Source of the DNA: JAKOVR01 sp031415655
GTDB lineage: Bacteria; Actinomycetota; Acidimicrobiia; Acidimicrobiales; Acidimicrobilacustridaceae
Length of the DNA: 64,000 nt
Assembly: GCA_031415655.1 (NCBI GenBank)
Contig: JANOSD010000146.1
Coordinates: forward strand, 1-64,000
Reading direction: 5' to 3'
Below the pieces are notes generated by a model that saw only the letters and a list, made by a program, of their open reading frames with translations, did no database searches and had not been told where the DNA came from. Shown in pieces: positions 17,772 through 26,904 of this stretch. Positions within the stretch are counted from its first letter, which is position 1, and each line of letters begins with the position of its first letter. The translations under genes and the position numbers were made by a program.

Positions 17772-18887
17772 ATGCGTCACCACACCGACACCCGAACCAC
17801 CACACGGTTGGCCGTCTTTGCCGCTGCCCTCTTGCTGTTCAGTGGCGGGTGCGCCAAGAGCACGACCGAGGGCCAAGCCAACAGTGTTGCTGGAACAGGA
17901 ACGTCGGCGCCGACGAAGGGCTCATCACCGTCGGCGACGACAGCCTCCTCGACCGCCTCCGTTGCCGGATTGCCAGCCATGAAACCCTCGGCCGGTTGCG
18001 GCAAGGTCACCCCCAGTCCATCCGTCGAAGCCGAACGCACCCTCACCGTCAACGATGTTGCCCGCCGCTACCTGCTCACGGTGCCGAACGCGCACGATGG
18101 CAAGGCCCCGCTCCCTGTGGTGTTCGATTTCCACGGTTTGATGGAGGGAGCGGAAGTCCACGCCAAAATGAGCAACTACTCCGCATTGGCAGAGGAAAAG
18201 GGATTCATCGCCGTCTTTCCTCACGGTACGGGCACACCGCTGCGATGGAACGCCAACCCCGCGTCCCCTTCGAATGACGACCTCACCTACTTCGACGTAG
18301 TCCTGAAGGAAATCGGTTCCGCCCTTTGCGTGGACACGTCACGCATCTACGCCACCGGACTCTCGAACGGCGCAATGTTCACGTCCATTTTGCTTTGCCA
18401 GCGGGCTGACGTCATCGCCGCTGCCGCTCCCGTGGCCGGCCTCACCGACTCGGATTCCTGCCAACCGAGTCGTCCCGTACCGATCGTCACCTTCCACGGC
18501 ACAATCGACCCGATTCTTCTCTTCAACGGGGGCGTCGACGTGTCGGCAATTCCCGGCGGTGCCGCCACAACTGAGGGGCCGACCACCACCCGTCCTCCCG
18601 CTGAGCTTGGGGGTCCTGGCTACCCTGCCAGCGCAGCGGCGTTCGCCAAACGCAACGGTTGCGATGCCGAGCCCACCGACACGAACGTGACCGCCGAGGT
18701 GATCCATCGGGTCTACCGGTGCCCCGCCGGCGCCGACGTCGAGTTCTACATCATCGTCGGCGGGGGGCATTCGTGGCCATCAAGCGAGTTCAGCAAGTCG
18801 ATCGGCAAGATCGTGGGTCCGACCACGTTTGACATCGACGCAACACGCGATGCCTGGACCTTTCTGAGTCGCTTCACCAACAACTGA
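17772..18887 (+). CDS. Secreted PHB-depolymerase/feruloyl-esterase-like lipoprotein
   Basis: A 371-residue protein with a signal peptide RLAVFAAALLLFSGGCAKST (lipobox SGGC) and a Ser/Thr/Ala linker to about residue 70. The catalytic domain has RRYLLTVPNAHD, PVVFDFHGLMEGAE, nucleophile motif YATGLSNGAMFTS (GLSNG, Ser), IVTFHGTIDP (acid) and GGGHSWPSSEF (His), the arrangement of LpqC-type polyhydroxybutyrate depolymerase/esterases. Expected to hydrolyse extracellular polyester or feruloyl esters. Start ATG 17772 follows an AGGAA box by six bases; an earlier in-frame ATG at 17754 lacks one. Confidence 0.87.
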   Translation: MRHHTDTRTTTRLAVFAAALLLFSGGCAKSTTEGQANSVAGTGTSAPTKGSSPSATTASSTASVAGLPAMKPSAGCGKVTPSPSVEAERTLTVNDVARRYLLTVPNAHDGKAPLPVVFDFHGLMEGAEVHAKMSNYSALAEEKGFIAVFPHGTGTPLRWNANPASPSNDDLTYFDVVLKEIGSALCVDTSRIYATGLSNGAMFTSILLCQRADVIAAAAPVAGLTDSDSCQPSRPVPIVTFHGTIDPILLFNGGVDVSAIPGGAATTEGPTTTRPPAELGGPGYPASAAAFAKRNGCDAEPTDTNVTAEVIHRVYRCPAGADVEFYIIVGGGHSWPSSEFSKSIGKIVGPTTFDIDATRDAWTFLSRFTNN

Positions 18888-19044
18888 CTTGCGCTCGAAG
18901 CGCGACACGACCATGCGAACCCGAAAGTGACCAAGGTCCCATGCCGATGTGCCCCCGGACCCTGGTGCAGCCCCATCCGGACGAATGATTATGCAGGCAA
19001 AGGTGTCGTCATCTTTGGTGGGACGGCCCGAGGATTCGAAGCCC

Positions 19045-19497
19045 ATGATCAGCCCGACGTTCGACCGCAACGGAACCGAGTCCCTTGACCGAGACTCGTG
19101 TTTGCACATGCTCCGCACGACGCCCGTCGGCCGAGTCGGTATCTCCGTCGGCGCGCTTCCCGTGATCTTCCCCGTGAACTTCGTCGTGGCCCAAGCCGAC
19201 GAGGATGCGCCGGAGGTGATCGTCCTTCGAGTGGGACATGGCACCAAGTTCGAAGCCGCGATGAGCCACAACATCGTCGCCTTTGAAGCCGACGACTTCG
19301 ACCCGATGAACCACACGGGGTGGAGTGTGCTCGCGCAGGGGCGGTCACAACTGGTGGAGGATCCCGTCGTGCTCGAATGGGCACGAACGCTGCCGCTACG
19401 GCCATGGGTGCTCACCGACGCACCCTTCTTCGTCACCGTTCCACTCGACCGCATCAGTGGCCGTCGTTTTGGCGTCCACCCCCGGGCCCAGCGATGA
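19045..19497 (+). CDS. PNPOx-like flavin/F420-binding protein
   Basis: About 150 residues from ATG 19045, after a GAGG box; longer in-frame starts at 18949 and 18985 are possible. The sequence LDRDSCLHMLRTTPVGRVGI, SVGALPVIFPVNFVVAQAD and VLRVGHGTKFEAAMSHNIVA fits the split-barrel fold of pyridoxamine-5'-phosphate-oxidase-like proteins, which bind FMN, F420 or haem and act in redox or stress responses. Its TGA overlaps the ATG of the next gene (ATGA), and that gene overlaps the kinase, so the three are one operon. C-terminus ends GRRFGVHPRAQR. Confidence 0.8.
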   Translation: MISPTFDRNGTESLDRDSCLHMLRTTPVGRVGISVGALPVIFPVNFVVAQADEDAPEVIVLRVGHGTKFEAAMSHNIVAFEADDFDPMNHTGWSVLAQGRSQLVEDPVVLEWARTLPLRPWVLTDAPFFVTVPLDRISGRRFGVHPRAQR

Positions 19498-19793
19498 GCG
19501 CCGCCAATCGTGCGGTGGCGCTCATCGTGCAATCGCCGTTCCATCGCTTGTTGAGCACCAATCTCCTGCCCTTCCGCCGCACCTGGCGTCAGATGACCGG
19601 ACAAGCCCACCACCACAGCCGTGACCCGAAGACAGTCGACGATGCCCTGGAGGCCTTCGGGCAGAAGTTCCCCCGCTACCGAACCCAACCCCGCGAGGCC
19701 GACCCCGTGGTGGTGATCTGTCGCCCGCTATCCGCCAAAGCCGCCGGCCCTTCGCTGCGCACGATGGCGGTCGAGCCGCGGCGGCACCATTGA
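19494..19793 (+). pseudogene. DDN-type nitroreductase family protein, internally deleted
   Basis: A 99-residue open frame joins what look like the two ends of a deazaflavin-dependent nitroreductase (DDN) family protein: NRAVALIVQSPFHRLLSTNL at the start and VDDALEAFGQKFPRYRTQPREADPV-type sequence at the end, without the central split-barrel and cofactor segment. Usual length is 130-150. ATG 19494 overlaps the stop of the PNPOx gene and its TGA overlaps the TTG of the kinase, so translation through it may still matter for coupling. Family assignment is tentative. Confidence 0.5.
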
Positions 19794-21328
19794 GCACCAA
19801 GACGACACCAGAACCTCGAATCCCCGCCGAGACTCCCCCGGCCGCCACGGTGATTGAGACCCATATCTCAACGATCTTTTTTGTTGGCGACCGGGCCTAC
19901 AAACTCAAGAAGCCAGTCCACTTTCCCTTTGTCGACCTCCGCCTTCGCGCCGACCGCGAGACGATCTGTCATCGGGAGGTGGAATTGAACCGGCGCCTTG
20001 CTCCCGATGTGTATCTCGGCGTGGCCGACGTAGCCGGACCCGATGGACAGCCATGCGATCACCTCGTAGTGATGCAACGGCTTCCTACCGATCGCCGTTT
20101 GTCCACCCTCGTTGCCGCCGGCGACAAGCGGGTTCCCAGCGCACTCACCGACCTGGGCCACCTGCTCGCCCGTTTCCACGCCGACGCCACGAGATCGACG
20201 GCCATCGACACCGCCGGATCACCGGAAGTCATTTCCGGACTCTGGCACGACAATTTCGCCGAGATGCGCCCCTTCGTCGGCGACATTCTCGACGCCGACA
20301 CCTTCGCACGATGCGTCGTCGCCGCCGACGAGTTCATCGCCGGCCGCCACGCCCTTTTCGATAGCCGGATCGCCGATCGTGCGATTTGCGATGGCCACGG
20401 CGACCTCCAGACCGACGACGTCTTCTGCCTCGACGATGGCCCCCGGGTACTGGACTGCATCGAGTTTTGCGACACGTTCCGTTACGGCGACGTGGCCAAC
20501 GACCTTGCCTTTCTCGTGATGGACTTGGAACGGCTCGGCGCGCTTCCGCTCGTCGATGGTTTGCTCACGGCGTACCACGAGACCGCAACGGCGCCGATCC
20601 CGCGCAACCTGCTGCGTTTCTATGTCGCCTATCGGGCGCAGGTGCGCTCGAAGGTGTCCTGCCTGCTCGCGTCCCAGTTGCCGGAAGCGGATCCCCGCAG
20701 TCAACAGGCTCGGCAACGGGCAGTCGAGTTGCTGTCGCTGTGCGATCGGGCGCTTCGTGATGCGCAACCTCGGGTGATCATCGTCGGGGGTTTACCGGGC
20801 ACCGGAAAGTCAACCGTTGCCTCGGGGATCGGCCGCTCACTCGGAATCGAGGTGATGCGCTCCGATGTGATCCGCAAAGAACTCCACGGGCTCGACCCGT
20901 CAACTTCGGCGGCGGCGCCATTCGGCGCCGGTATCTATGAACCGTCGAGCACCACCGGCACGTACGCCGAGCTCATGCATCAAGCGCGTCAGCAACTCGA
21001 GCTCGGACGGTCGGTCGTCATCGACGCGTCGTTCGTTGATCCCAACCACCGAATCGCCGCCAGAACGCTGGCTTCAGAAGCGCATAGTCATATCACCGAG
21101 CTTCGGTGCACGATTCCTTCGGAGACGGCCGCCAAGCGAATCCGTGTTCGTCGAGCCCGCGGAACCGACGCCTCGGACGCCGACCCCCACGTCGCCGCCA
21201 TGATGACGGCGGACTCTGTCACCTGGCCCGAAGCGACCGTCGTTTCCACGCAAGACGACGAGGTGCTGGTACTCGCTCGAACGCTCGCCCACCTCGAACA
21301 GTCGGAGTCGTCATTCGCGCCGAAGTGA
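19790..21328 (+). CDS. APH-like kinase fused to P-loop AAA kinase
   Basis: A 512-residue two-domain protein. The N-terminal half (to about 335) is aminoglycoside-phosphotransferase-like: THISTIFFVGDRAYKLKKPV with the ATP-binding Lys, and the Brenner-type loop ICDGHGDLQTDDVFCLDD followed by VLDCIEFCDTFRYGDVANDL. The C-terminal half has a Walker A loop IIVGGLPGTGKSTVASGIG and a VVIDASFVDPNHR segment as in gluconate-kinase-like AAA ATPases. Proteins with this fusion are common but of unknown substrate. The start is TTG 19790, chosen because it overlaps the preceding TGA; homologous regions begin within 25 codons. Confidence 0.85.
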   Translation: MSTKTTPEPRIPAETPPAATVIETHISTIFFVGDRAYKLKKPVHFPFVDLRLRADRETICHREVELNRRLAPDVYLGVADVAGPDGQPCDHLVVMQRLPTDRRLSTLVAAGDKRVPSALTDLGHLLARFHADATRSTAIDTAGSPEVISGLWHDNFAEMRPFVGDILDADTFARCVVAADEFIAGRHALFDSRIADRAICDGHGDLQTDDVFCLDDGPRVLDCIEFCDTFRYGDVANDLAFLVMDLERLGALPLVDGLLTAYHETATAPIPRNLLRFYVAYRAQVRSKVSCLLASQLPEADPRSQQARQRAVELLSLCDRALRDAQPRVIIVGGLPGTGKSTVASGIGRSLGIEVMRSDVIRKELHGLDPSTSAAAPFGAGIYEPSSTTGTYAELMHQARQQLELGRSVVIDASFVDPNHRIAARTLASEAHSHITELRCTIPSETAAKRIRVRRARGTDASDADPHVAAMMTADSVTWPEATVVSTQDDEVLVLARTLAHLEQSESSFAPK

Positions 21329-21610
21329 TACGGGACGGCCGAGAGGAAAAGCTTCGTGAGCAAGCATCGCCCGAGCGCTGTTTTCCCGAGCCCGGCTCGC
21401 CATTGATGACAACAACTCTGGCACGATCGCACAGTGTCCGGCGTAGGCAGGTGTTCGCCGGTACCCCCGGGACCGAGCGCTCTCGGCGCCAGGAAGACGA
21501 CCGCAGATCGCCAGTTGTTTTTTGATGAAACCACGACGCACCTTCACCGCCAAAGTTCTCCGGCCGAGCGCACAGATTGCCCCACGGGTAAACCAGACTC
21601 AAACAAGTTA
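21329..21610. other. Intergenic region with a decayed minus-strand P-loop kinase trace
   Basis: On the minus strand, between about 21440 and 21325, one frame gives RVVVINGEPGSGK and, one base out of phase, TALGRCLLTKLFLSAVPYHF. Together they resemble the first 35 residues of a chloramphenicol-phosphotransferase-like P-loop kinase. No longer frame supports it. It lies directly behind the kinase gene. Otherwise no gene is seen. Confidence 0.4.
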
Positions 21611-21639
21611 TTGACTTTGTCCAGAATATGTGAGATACC
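21611..21639 (+). promoter_or_regulatory. furA-katG promoter, probably giving a (nearly) leaderless message
   Basis: TTGACT (21611-21616), 17-bp spacer, GATACC (21634-21639). Transcription would start about 6-7 bases downstream, at or next to the furA ATG (21643), which has no Shine-Dalgarno box. The region is unusually AT-rich for this genome (aaacaagttattgac), as expected for a Fur-family binding site. Confidence 0.65.
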
Positions 21640-21642
21640 TTC

Positions 21643-22131
21643 ATGGTGGATGAATCCGTCGATCAAGTGTTGCGCCGGCACGGAGTGCAAGTGACCGCAC
21701 AACGACTGGCCATCATGGGGGCGGTGTCGTCACGTCCCCATGCGACGGCCGATGAATTGGCCGACGATGTTCGTGCTCGAATCGGAACAGTCTCTCGACA
21801 AGCGGTCTACGACACCCTCGGCGTATTGGTCGACAAACAGCTCGTCCGCCGGATTCAGCCCGCCGGTTCGGCCGCCCGATTCGAGGATCGAGTGGCGGAC
21901 AACCACCACCACCTGATCTGTCGGACTTGTGGCACCACGGTCGATGTCGACTGCGCGGTCGGAGCGGTTCCGTGTCTTACGGCCAGCGACGACCACGGTT
22001 TCGAAATCGACGAAGCGGAGGTCATCTATTGGGGAGTCTGCTTGCCGTGCCGAAAATCCGCTCCCAACAGCAAAGCCCTGCCAACCACCAAACCCGCAAC
22101 TCGCCCCAACGCAAGGAGTAAAAATGTCTGA
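21643..22131 (+). CDS. furA: Fur-family peroxide/iron-responsive repressor
   Basis: A 162-residue Fur protein. DNA-binding winged helix: VDQVLRRHGVQVTAQRLAIM, ATADELADDVRARIGTVSRQ, AVYDTLGVLVDKQLVRRI. Metal-binding segment DNHHHLICRTCG with a first CxxC, and a second CLPCRK motif, fit a structural zinc site plus a regulatory metal site. The position directly before katG with an 8-bp overlap is the furA-katG arrangement of actinobacteria, where FurA represses both genes and is relieved by peroxide or metal oxidation. The last 20 or so residues (PTTKPATRPNARSKNV) are a basic tail. Confidence 0.92.
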   Translation: MVDESVDQVLRRHGVQVTAQRLAIMGAVSSRPHATADELADDVRARIGTVSRQAVYDTLGVLVDKQLVRRIQPAGSAARFEDRVADNHHHLICRTCGTTVDVDCAVGAVPCLTASDDHGFEIDEAEVIYWGVCLPCRKSAPNSKALPTTKPATRPNARSKNV

Positions 22132-24340
22132 GTCGAACGCCCTCGAGATCAACGACACCCCCGGCCGGTGCCCCGTGATGGCCGGGCCGCACGCCGCCCA
22201 GAACGCCGTTGGGTCTACGGCAATTCAACACTGGTGGCCGAACCAGTTGAACCTCCGGGTCCTTCACCAGAACGACCCGATGGCCGATCCTATGGACGTG
22301 AACTTCAACTACGCAGAGGAGTTCAAGACCCTCGACCTCAAGGCCGTGAAACAGGACCTCACCACCTTGATGACCGATTCACAGGACTGGTGGCCCGCCG
22401 ACTACGGCCACTACGGACCGTTTTTCATTCGCATGACCTGGCACAGCGCCGGCACCTACCGCATCGCCGACGGTCGGGGCGGGGCGTCCTCCGGCACCCA
22501 GCGTTTCGCCCCGCTCAACAGTTGGCCCGACAACGGCAACCTCGACAAAGCCCGGGCACTGCTGCTGCCGATCAAGCAGAAATACGGCCGGAAGCTCTCG
22601 TGGGCCGACCTGATGGTGCTTGCCGGCAACGTCGCCTTGGAGTCAATGGGTTTCGAGACCTTCGGCTTCGCCGGCGGACGCGCCGACGTCTGGGCTCCCG
22701 AAGAAGACATCTACTGGGGCCCCGAGACCACCTGGCTCGGCGATGAGCGCTATCGCGGCGACCGGGAACTCCAGAACCCGCTCGGTGCCGTGCAGATGGG
22801 CCTGATCTACGTGAACCCGGAAGGTCCGAACGGTGTGGCGGATCCGCTGGCATCGGCCCGCGATATCCGTGAGACCTTCCTTCGCATGGCAATGAACGAC
22901 GAAGAAACCGTGGCGCTCGTGGCCGGTGGGCATACCTTCGGCAAAGCTCACGGCGCCGGCGACCCCGACCTAGTTGGTCCGGAGCCAGAGGGAGCACCGA
23001 TCGATCAACTCGGGCTCGGTTGGAAGAACAGCTTCGGCACCGGCAAGGGCGTCGACACCACCACCAGCGGCCTCGAAGGGGCGTGGACACCCACCCCGAT
23101 CACCTGGGACAACACCTACTTCGACATGCTTTTCGGCTACGAGTGGGAGCTCACCCACAGCCCCGCCGGTGCCCAGCAATGGACGCCTATCAATCCCGAG
23201 GCGCAAGGCACCGTTCCCGACGCCCACGATCCCTCGCGTTCGCACGCCCCCATCATGTCCACCGCCGACATGGCACTTCGGATGGACCCCCTCTACGAAC
23301 CGATCTCGCGGCGTTTCCACGAGAACCCGGCGGAGTTCGCCGACGTCTTCGCCCGGGCCTGGTTCAAGCTCACCCACCGGGATATGGGCCCCGTCGCCCG
23401 CTATCTCGGCCCGGAGGTCCCCGCCGAAGAGCTCATCTGGCAGGACCCCGTCCCCGCCGCCGACCTCGAAGTGATCAGCAACGACGACATTGCGTCGCTC
23501 AAGGCAAGCGTGCTGGCTTCGGGGCTAAGCATCGCTGATCTCGTGTCAACTGCGTGGGCTTCGGCGTCGACGTTCCGCAACAGCGACAAACGTGGCGGCG
23601 CCAACGGTGCCCGTATTCGCCTCGCTCCGCAGAATGGTTGGGCCGCCAACAACCCGCCCGAACTGCATCGGATCCTCGACGTCTTGGCGGGGGTTCAAGC
23701 GGCGTTCAACGCCTCCGGTACCACTGTGTCGATGGCCGACCTGATCGTGCTCAGCGGGTGTGCCGCCGTTGAAGCGGCGGCAAAAAACGCGGGATACGAA
23801 ATCACGGTTCCGTTTACGCCGGGGCGCACAGATGCATCTCAGGAGCAAACCGACATCGAGTCGTTCGCACCGCTTGAGCCCACCTCCGACGGCTTCCGGA
23901 ACTACCTCAGTGAAGGACAAGTCCAGGCCGCCGAGGAACTGTTGGTGAACCGAGCACAGCTGTTGACGCTGAGCGCCCCGGAGATGACAGTGCTCGTCGG
24001 CGGTATGCGGGTGCTAGGCACGAACAGCGGTGGTTCTTCGCACGGGGTCTTCACCCACAAGGTCGACTCGCTCACCAACGACTTCTTCGTGAACCTGCTC
24101 GACTACACCGTCGAGTGGCACGCCGTCGGGGAGTCAAACGACGAGTTCGAAGGTCGGGATCGAGCGACCGGCGACCTGAAGGGAACGGCTACCCGGTGCG
24201 ATCTCATCTTCGGGTCGAACTCCCAACTGCGGGCCATTGCTGAGGTCTACGGCGCCGACGATGCCAAGGAAAAGTTCGTGACCGACTTCGTGTCCGCCTG
24301 GACCAAAGTCATGAATACCGATCGTTTCGACCTCGGCTGA
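22124..24340 (+). CDS. katG: Bifunctional catalase-peroxidase
   Basis: An intact 738-residue haem enzyme, normal family length, with the two tandem peroxidase domains. The N-domain has the distal site FFIRMTWHSAGTYRIADGRG (Arg, Trp, His), the Tyr of MGLIYVNPEGPNG and Met of LRMAMNDEETVA that form the Met-Tyr-Trp adduct, and proximal His in VAGGHTFGKAHG. The C-domain (from about residue 420) is the degenerate copy. It removes H2O2 and organic peroxides in the cytoplasm. Start ATG 22124 follows AAGGAG and overlaps the furA stop by 8 bp, so translation is coupled; regulation by FurA is expected. Confidence 0.97.
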   Translation: MSESNALEINDTPGRCPVMAGPHAAQNAVGSTAIQHWWPNQLNLRVLHQNDPMADPMDVNFNYAEEFKTLDLKAVKQDLTTLMTDSQDWWPADYGHYGPFFIRMTWHSAGTYRIADGRGGASSGTQRFAPLNSWPDNGNLDKARALLLPIKQKYGRKLSWADLMVLAGNVALESMGFETFGFAGGRADVWAPEEDIYWGPETTWLGDERYRGDRELQNPLGAVQMGLIYVNPEGPNGVADPLASARDIRETFLRMAMNDEETVALVAGGHTFGKAHGAGDPDLVGPEPEGAPIDQLGLGWKNSFGTGKGVDTTTSGLEGAWTPTPITWDNTYFDMLFGYEWELTHSPAGAQQWTPINPEAQGTVPDAHDPSRSHAPIMSTADMALRMDPLYEPISRRFHENPAEFADVFARAWFKLTHRDMGPVARYLGPEVPAEELIWQDPVPAADLEVISNDDIASLKASVLASGLSIADLVSTAWASASTFRNSDKRGGANGARIRLAPQNGWAANNPPELHRILDVLAGVQAAFNASGTTVSMADLIVLSGCAAVEAAAKNAGYEITVPFTPGRTDASQEQTDIESFAPLEPTSDGFRNYLSEGQVQAAEELLVNRAQLLTLSAPEMTVLVGGMRVLGTNSGGSSHGVFTHKVDSLTNDFFVNLLDYTVEWHAVGESNDEFEGRDRATGDLKGTATRCDLIFGSNSQLRAIAEVYGADDAKEKFVTDFVSAWTKVMNTDRFDLG

Positions 24341-24356
24341 ACCCCGCCCTACGCAA

Positions 24357-24390
24357 CCGTCAACGGCATCCGAAGGGATGTCGTTGACGG
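24357..24390. terminator. Strong hairpin terminator after katG
   Basis: Left arm 24357-24371 (CCGTCAACGGCATCC) pairs with right arm 24376-24390 (GGATGTCGTTGACGG) with one G-T wobble, 15-bp stem and GAAG loop, 16 bp after the katG stop and about 58 bp before the end of the convergent SDR gene. No U-tract. Likely a factor-independent-type or bidirectional terminator. Confidence 0.75.
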
Positions 24391-24448
24391 CAAAGCGGCG
24401 TAGGTGCCCTGCGGCGGCGGTCCGCAGTCGCCCGGCCAAGCCATCGGC

Positions 24449-25258
24449 TCAGGAGACCACCAAGCCTCCGTCACAGGTGATGACAGCGCCGACCGTGAAT
24501 GCCCCAGCCCGTGACGCCAAGAAGATCGCCAAGCCAGCGATGTCCTCGGGTGTTCCCACACGCCCTCGGGGCATCGTCCTGCCGATGGCATCCCAATCGG
24601 TACCGTCCACATCGCCACCGGTCCCCACCCCGGTGCTGAGCATCCAGGTCGGGAACGGCCCCGGGGCGATTGCGTTCACGAGGATGTTCCGCTTCACGAG
24701 GCGGGCGGCGAGCTGACTCGTGAGCGCGTGCACTGCGGCCTTCGACGGCCCATACGACACGGTGTCGAACGCTGGTGTTCGGATCCCGTCGATGGAACCG
24801 ATGTTGATCACCCGCGAAGGTTCATCCACGCTGGCCCCGGATTCCAGCAGGGGCAAGAGCCGTTGGGTGAGAAAGAAGACGCCCTTCACGTTGGTGTCCA
24901 TGACCTTGTCCCAACCTTTCTCCGGGAACTCGTCGATCGGCGCGCCCCACGAAACGCCGGCGTTATTCACGAGCACATCCAAGCTCGACTCCTGCTCTGA
25001 CAGCGCTGAGCTGAGTGCGTCGATGCCGTCAAGCTCCGACAGGTCGGCGGGAATCGAGATGCACTCGCCGCCGTACGTCTCGGCCAAACGTTTCGCCGTG
25101 GCGTCGCACACCTCGGCCTTTCGCGAGCTGATGTACACCTTGGCGCCATTCGCCAAGAAGCCAGCGGCGATCATTTCCCCAATGCCGCGCGACCCGCCGG
25201 TGACGAGCACCACTTTGCCTCGCACAGAAAAGAGTTCATCGTTGGTAAAGCTGCTCAC
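24449..25258 (-). CDS. Short-chain dehydrogenase/reductase
   Basis: Intact 269-residue classical SDR from GTG 25258. Rossmann motif VVLVTGGSRGIGEMIAAGFL, NNAG (VLVNNAGVSWG), INIGSIDG catalytic Ser, and SYGPSKAAVHAL with YxxxK. The C-terminus LAIFLASRAGAFTVGAVITC then DGGL is standard. Probably acts on a lipid, polyol or secondary-metabolite alcohol; the substrate is not deducible. It follows a P450 on the same strand with a degraded SDR fragment in between. Confidence 0.9.
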   Translation of the reverse strand: MSSFTNDELFSVRGKVVLVTGGSRGIGEMIAAGFLANGAKVYISSRKAEVCDATAKRLAETYGGECISIPADLSELDGIDALSSALSEQESSLDVLVNNAGVSWGAPIDEFPEKGWDKVMDTNVKGVFFLTQRLLPLLESGASVDEPSRVINIGSIDGIRTPAFDTVSYGPSKAAVHALTSQLAARLVKRNILVNAIAPGPFPTWMLSTGVGTGGDVDGTDWDAIGRTMPRGRVGTPEDIAGLAIFLASRAGAFTVGAVITCDGGLVVS

Positions 25259-25282
25259 GTTCGTTCCCCTTGGTCATTGGTC

Positions 25283-25400
25283 TCAGAAGCGACGATTGCC
25301 GTCGACCACAAGGCCTGATTGTGTTGCCACGATGTGGCTGGCAAGAAATCCGCGATCGGATCCGGCGGCGAGATTGTGCTGACGCTGGTGCGGGACCAGC
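25283..25400 (-). pseudogene. SDR C-terminal fragment
   Basis: In the 266-bp gap between the SDR and P450 genes, one minus-strand frame ends LAAGSDRGFLASHIVATQSG then LVVDGNRRF, resembling the last 30 residues of an SDR (the FLAS...G..LVVDGG ending). Nothing upstream supports a complete gene. Probably a remnant left by deletion of a second SDR. Confidence 0.45.
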
Positions 25401-25524
25401 GGCCGAGCCGAGGCGCCGAAACCCGCGCCTGCTCCCCAGCTCGTCGCTGGTGGGCACGCCAGTGGAGAGTGACGTCGTACTACGTCGCCGCCCGACTGCT
25501 GCGGTCCACGCGTCATGGCGAGCA

Positions 25525-26718
25525 CTACGTGATGCGGAGGGGCAACGACCGAGGGCCGCGCACTTGGCCACCGGCCCAGCTCACCGCATCGGGATCGTCG
25601 AGCGAGAATGAGGGGTAGCGGTCGAGCCAGGTCTCGAGAGCAACGCGCATCTCCATGCGGGCCAGGTTTGACCCCGCGCAACGGTGGATGCCGAGCCCAA
25701 ACGTGCTGTGCCGATTCTCGGCTCGGTCGATGACTACCTCGTCGGCCCGATCAACCTGCTCCGGGTCACGGTTAGCCGCCGGGAACGGCAGCAATACCCA
25801 GTCGCCGGATTTCATCGGACACCCGCCGATCTCTACGTCCTCGATGACCTTGCGGGCCATCGTGACAGGGGCGTAGGCACGGAGCAGTTCCTCAATGGCG
25901 AGCGGCATGACGTCGGGTTCGGCAATCAGGCGGTCGCGGTCCTCAGGATGCTGCGCAAGATGCCAAAGCGACGCTCCGATCGAGCTCCACGTGGTGTCGA
26001 TACCGGCGATGATGAGCAGCGCCATCGTGCCGCCCACATGGGTGTACTCCAACGGCTGGCCCGTATGGGTGGATGCCAAGAGGTGCGAGGTGAGGTCGTC
26101 GCGGGGGTTGGCTACGTGGTCCATGATCTGGTCACGGAGGTACTCGAACATCATGACTTTGGGCACCGGACGTTCGTAGAACGGCAGGTCAACCAGTTCG
26201 AGCTGGATGTAGTCCTTCAGAAGTTGATCGTCTTCGAGCGGAAAGCCGAGGATGTGACACACAATCCGGCCAGGAATGTTCTCCGCGTAGTCGCGAGCGG
26301 CGTCGATGACCGGTTGGCCGGCGACTCGATCGAGCAGCTCCTCGCACCACGCTCGGGTGATGGGTTCAAGCTCCACGACGGCCTTCGGCCCGAGTGATTG
26401 AAGAATGAGCCGACGGGCCTCGGCGTGAAACGGCGGATCGCTGGTGATCGGGGGCGCAATTCCGATTGGGGCCGGCATGATCTGCGGCTCATCACTCACA
26501 ATGATGCCGCTGGAGCTGAAGTGTTCCGTGTCGTAGGCGATAGCCGCAACGTCTTCGTGTCGGGTGGGCAGCCATACGCCCCCGTATCGCTCCGAGTGGG
26601 CGATCGGACAGGTCTGGCGCAGGTCATCCCAGATCGGAAACGGGTCGGCCGCCCACGCAAGATCCGTATGGTCGAAATCCGTAGCCCAATCGGTGACCGG
26701 TGGGTGGTTACCCGTCAT
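25525..26718 (-). CDS. Cytochrome P450
   Basis: Intact 397-residue soluble bacterial P450. I-helix oxygen-activation motif LLIIAGIDTTWSSIGASLWH, ExxR in IEELLRAYAPVTMAR, and haem-binding loop FGLGIHRCAGSNLARMEMR with the axial Cys. No membrane anchor. It needs ferredoxin partners, none of which are in the window. Similar P450s hydroxylate terpenes, steroids or fatty acids, in keeping with the lipid genes at 1-12 kb. Ends in TAG. Divergent from the DsbA-like gene with 186 bp between starts. Confidence 0.93.
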   Translation of the reverse strand: MTGNHPPVTDWATDFDHTDLAWAADPFPIWDDLRQTCPIAHSERYGGVWLPTRHEDVAAIAYDTEHFSSSGIIVSDEPQIMPAPIGIAPPITSDPPFHAEARRLILQSLGPKAVVELEPITRAWCEELLDRVAGQPVIDAARDYAENIPGRIVCHILGFPLEDDQLLKDYIQLELVDLPFYERPVPKVMMFEYLRDQIMDHVANPRDDLTSHLLASTHTGQPLEYTHVGGTMALLIIAGIDTTWSSIGASLWHLAQHPEDRDRLIAEPDVMPLAIEELLRAYAPVTMARKVIEDVEIGGCPMKSGDWVLLPFPAANRDPEQVDRADEVVIDRAENRHSTFGLGIHRCAGSNLARMEMRVALETWLDRYPSFSLDDPDAVSWAGGQVRGPRSLPLRIT

Positions 26719-26904
26719 GTTCGTCCCCCTCGACGCGTCTTCCCTACGCTGAGGCTACGGGACGGGATCGATAGCACGGCAACCCAAGGGCCTCGCCAAC
26801 GAATCCGTGCCACAAAGGGCCGCACCGGCGCGATGCTGGTGGTGTGGTGCTGTCCGTACCGCCGGCGCTCGCAGTCGCGCACACGTCTCTCAGAGGAGCA
26901 ACCC

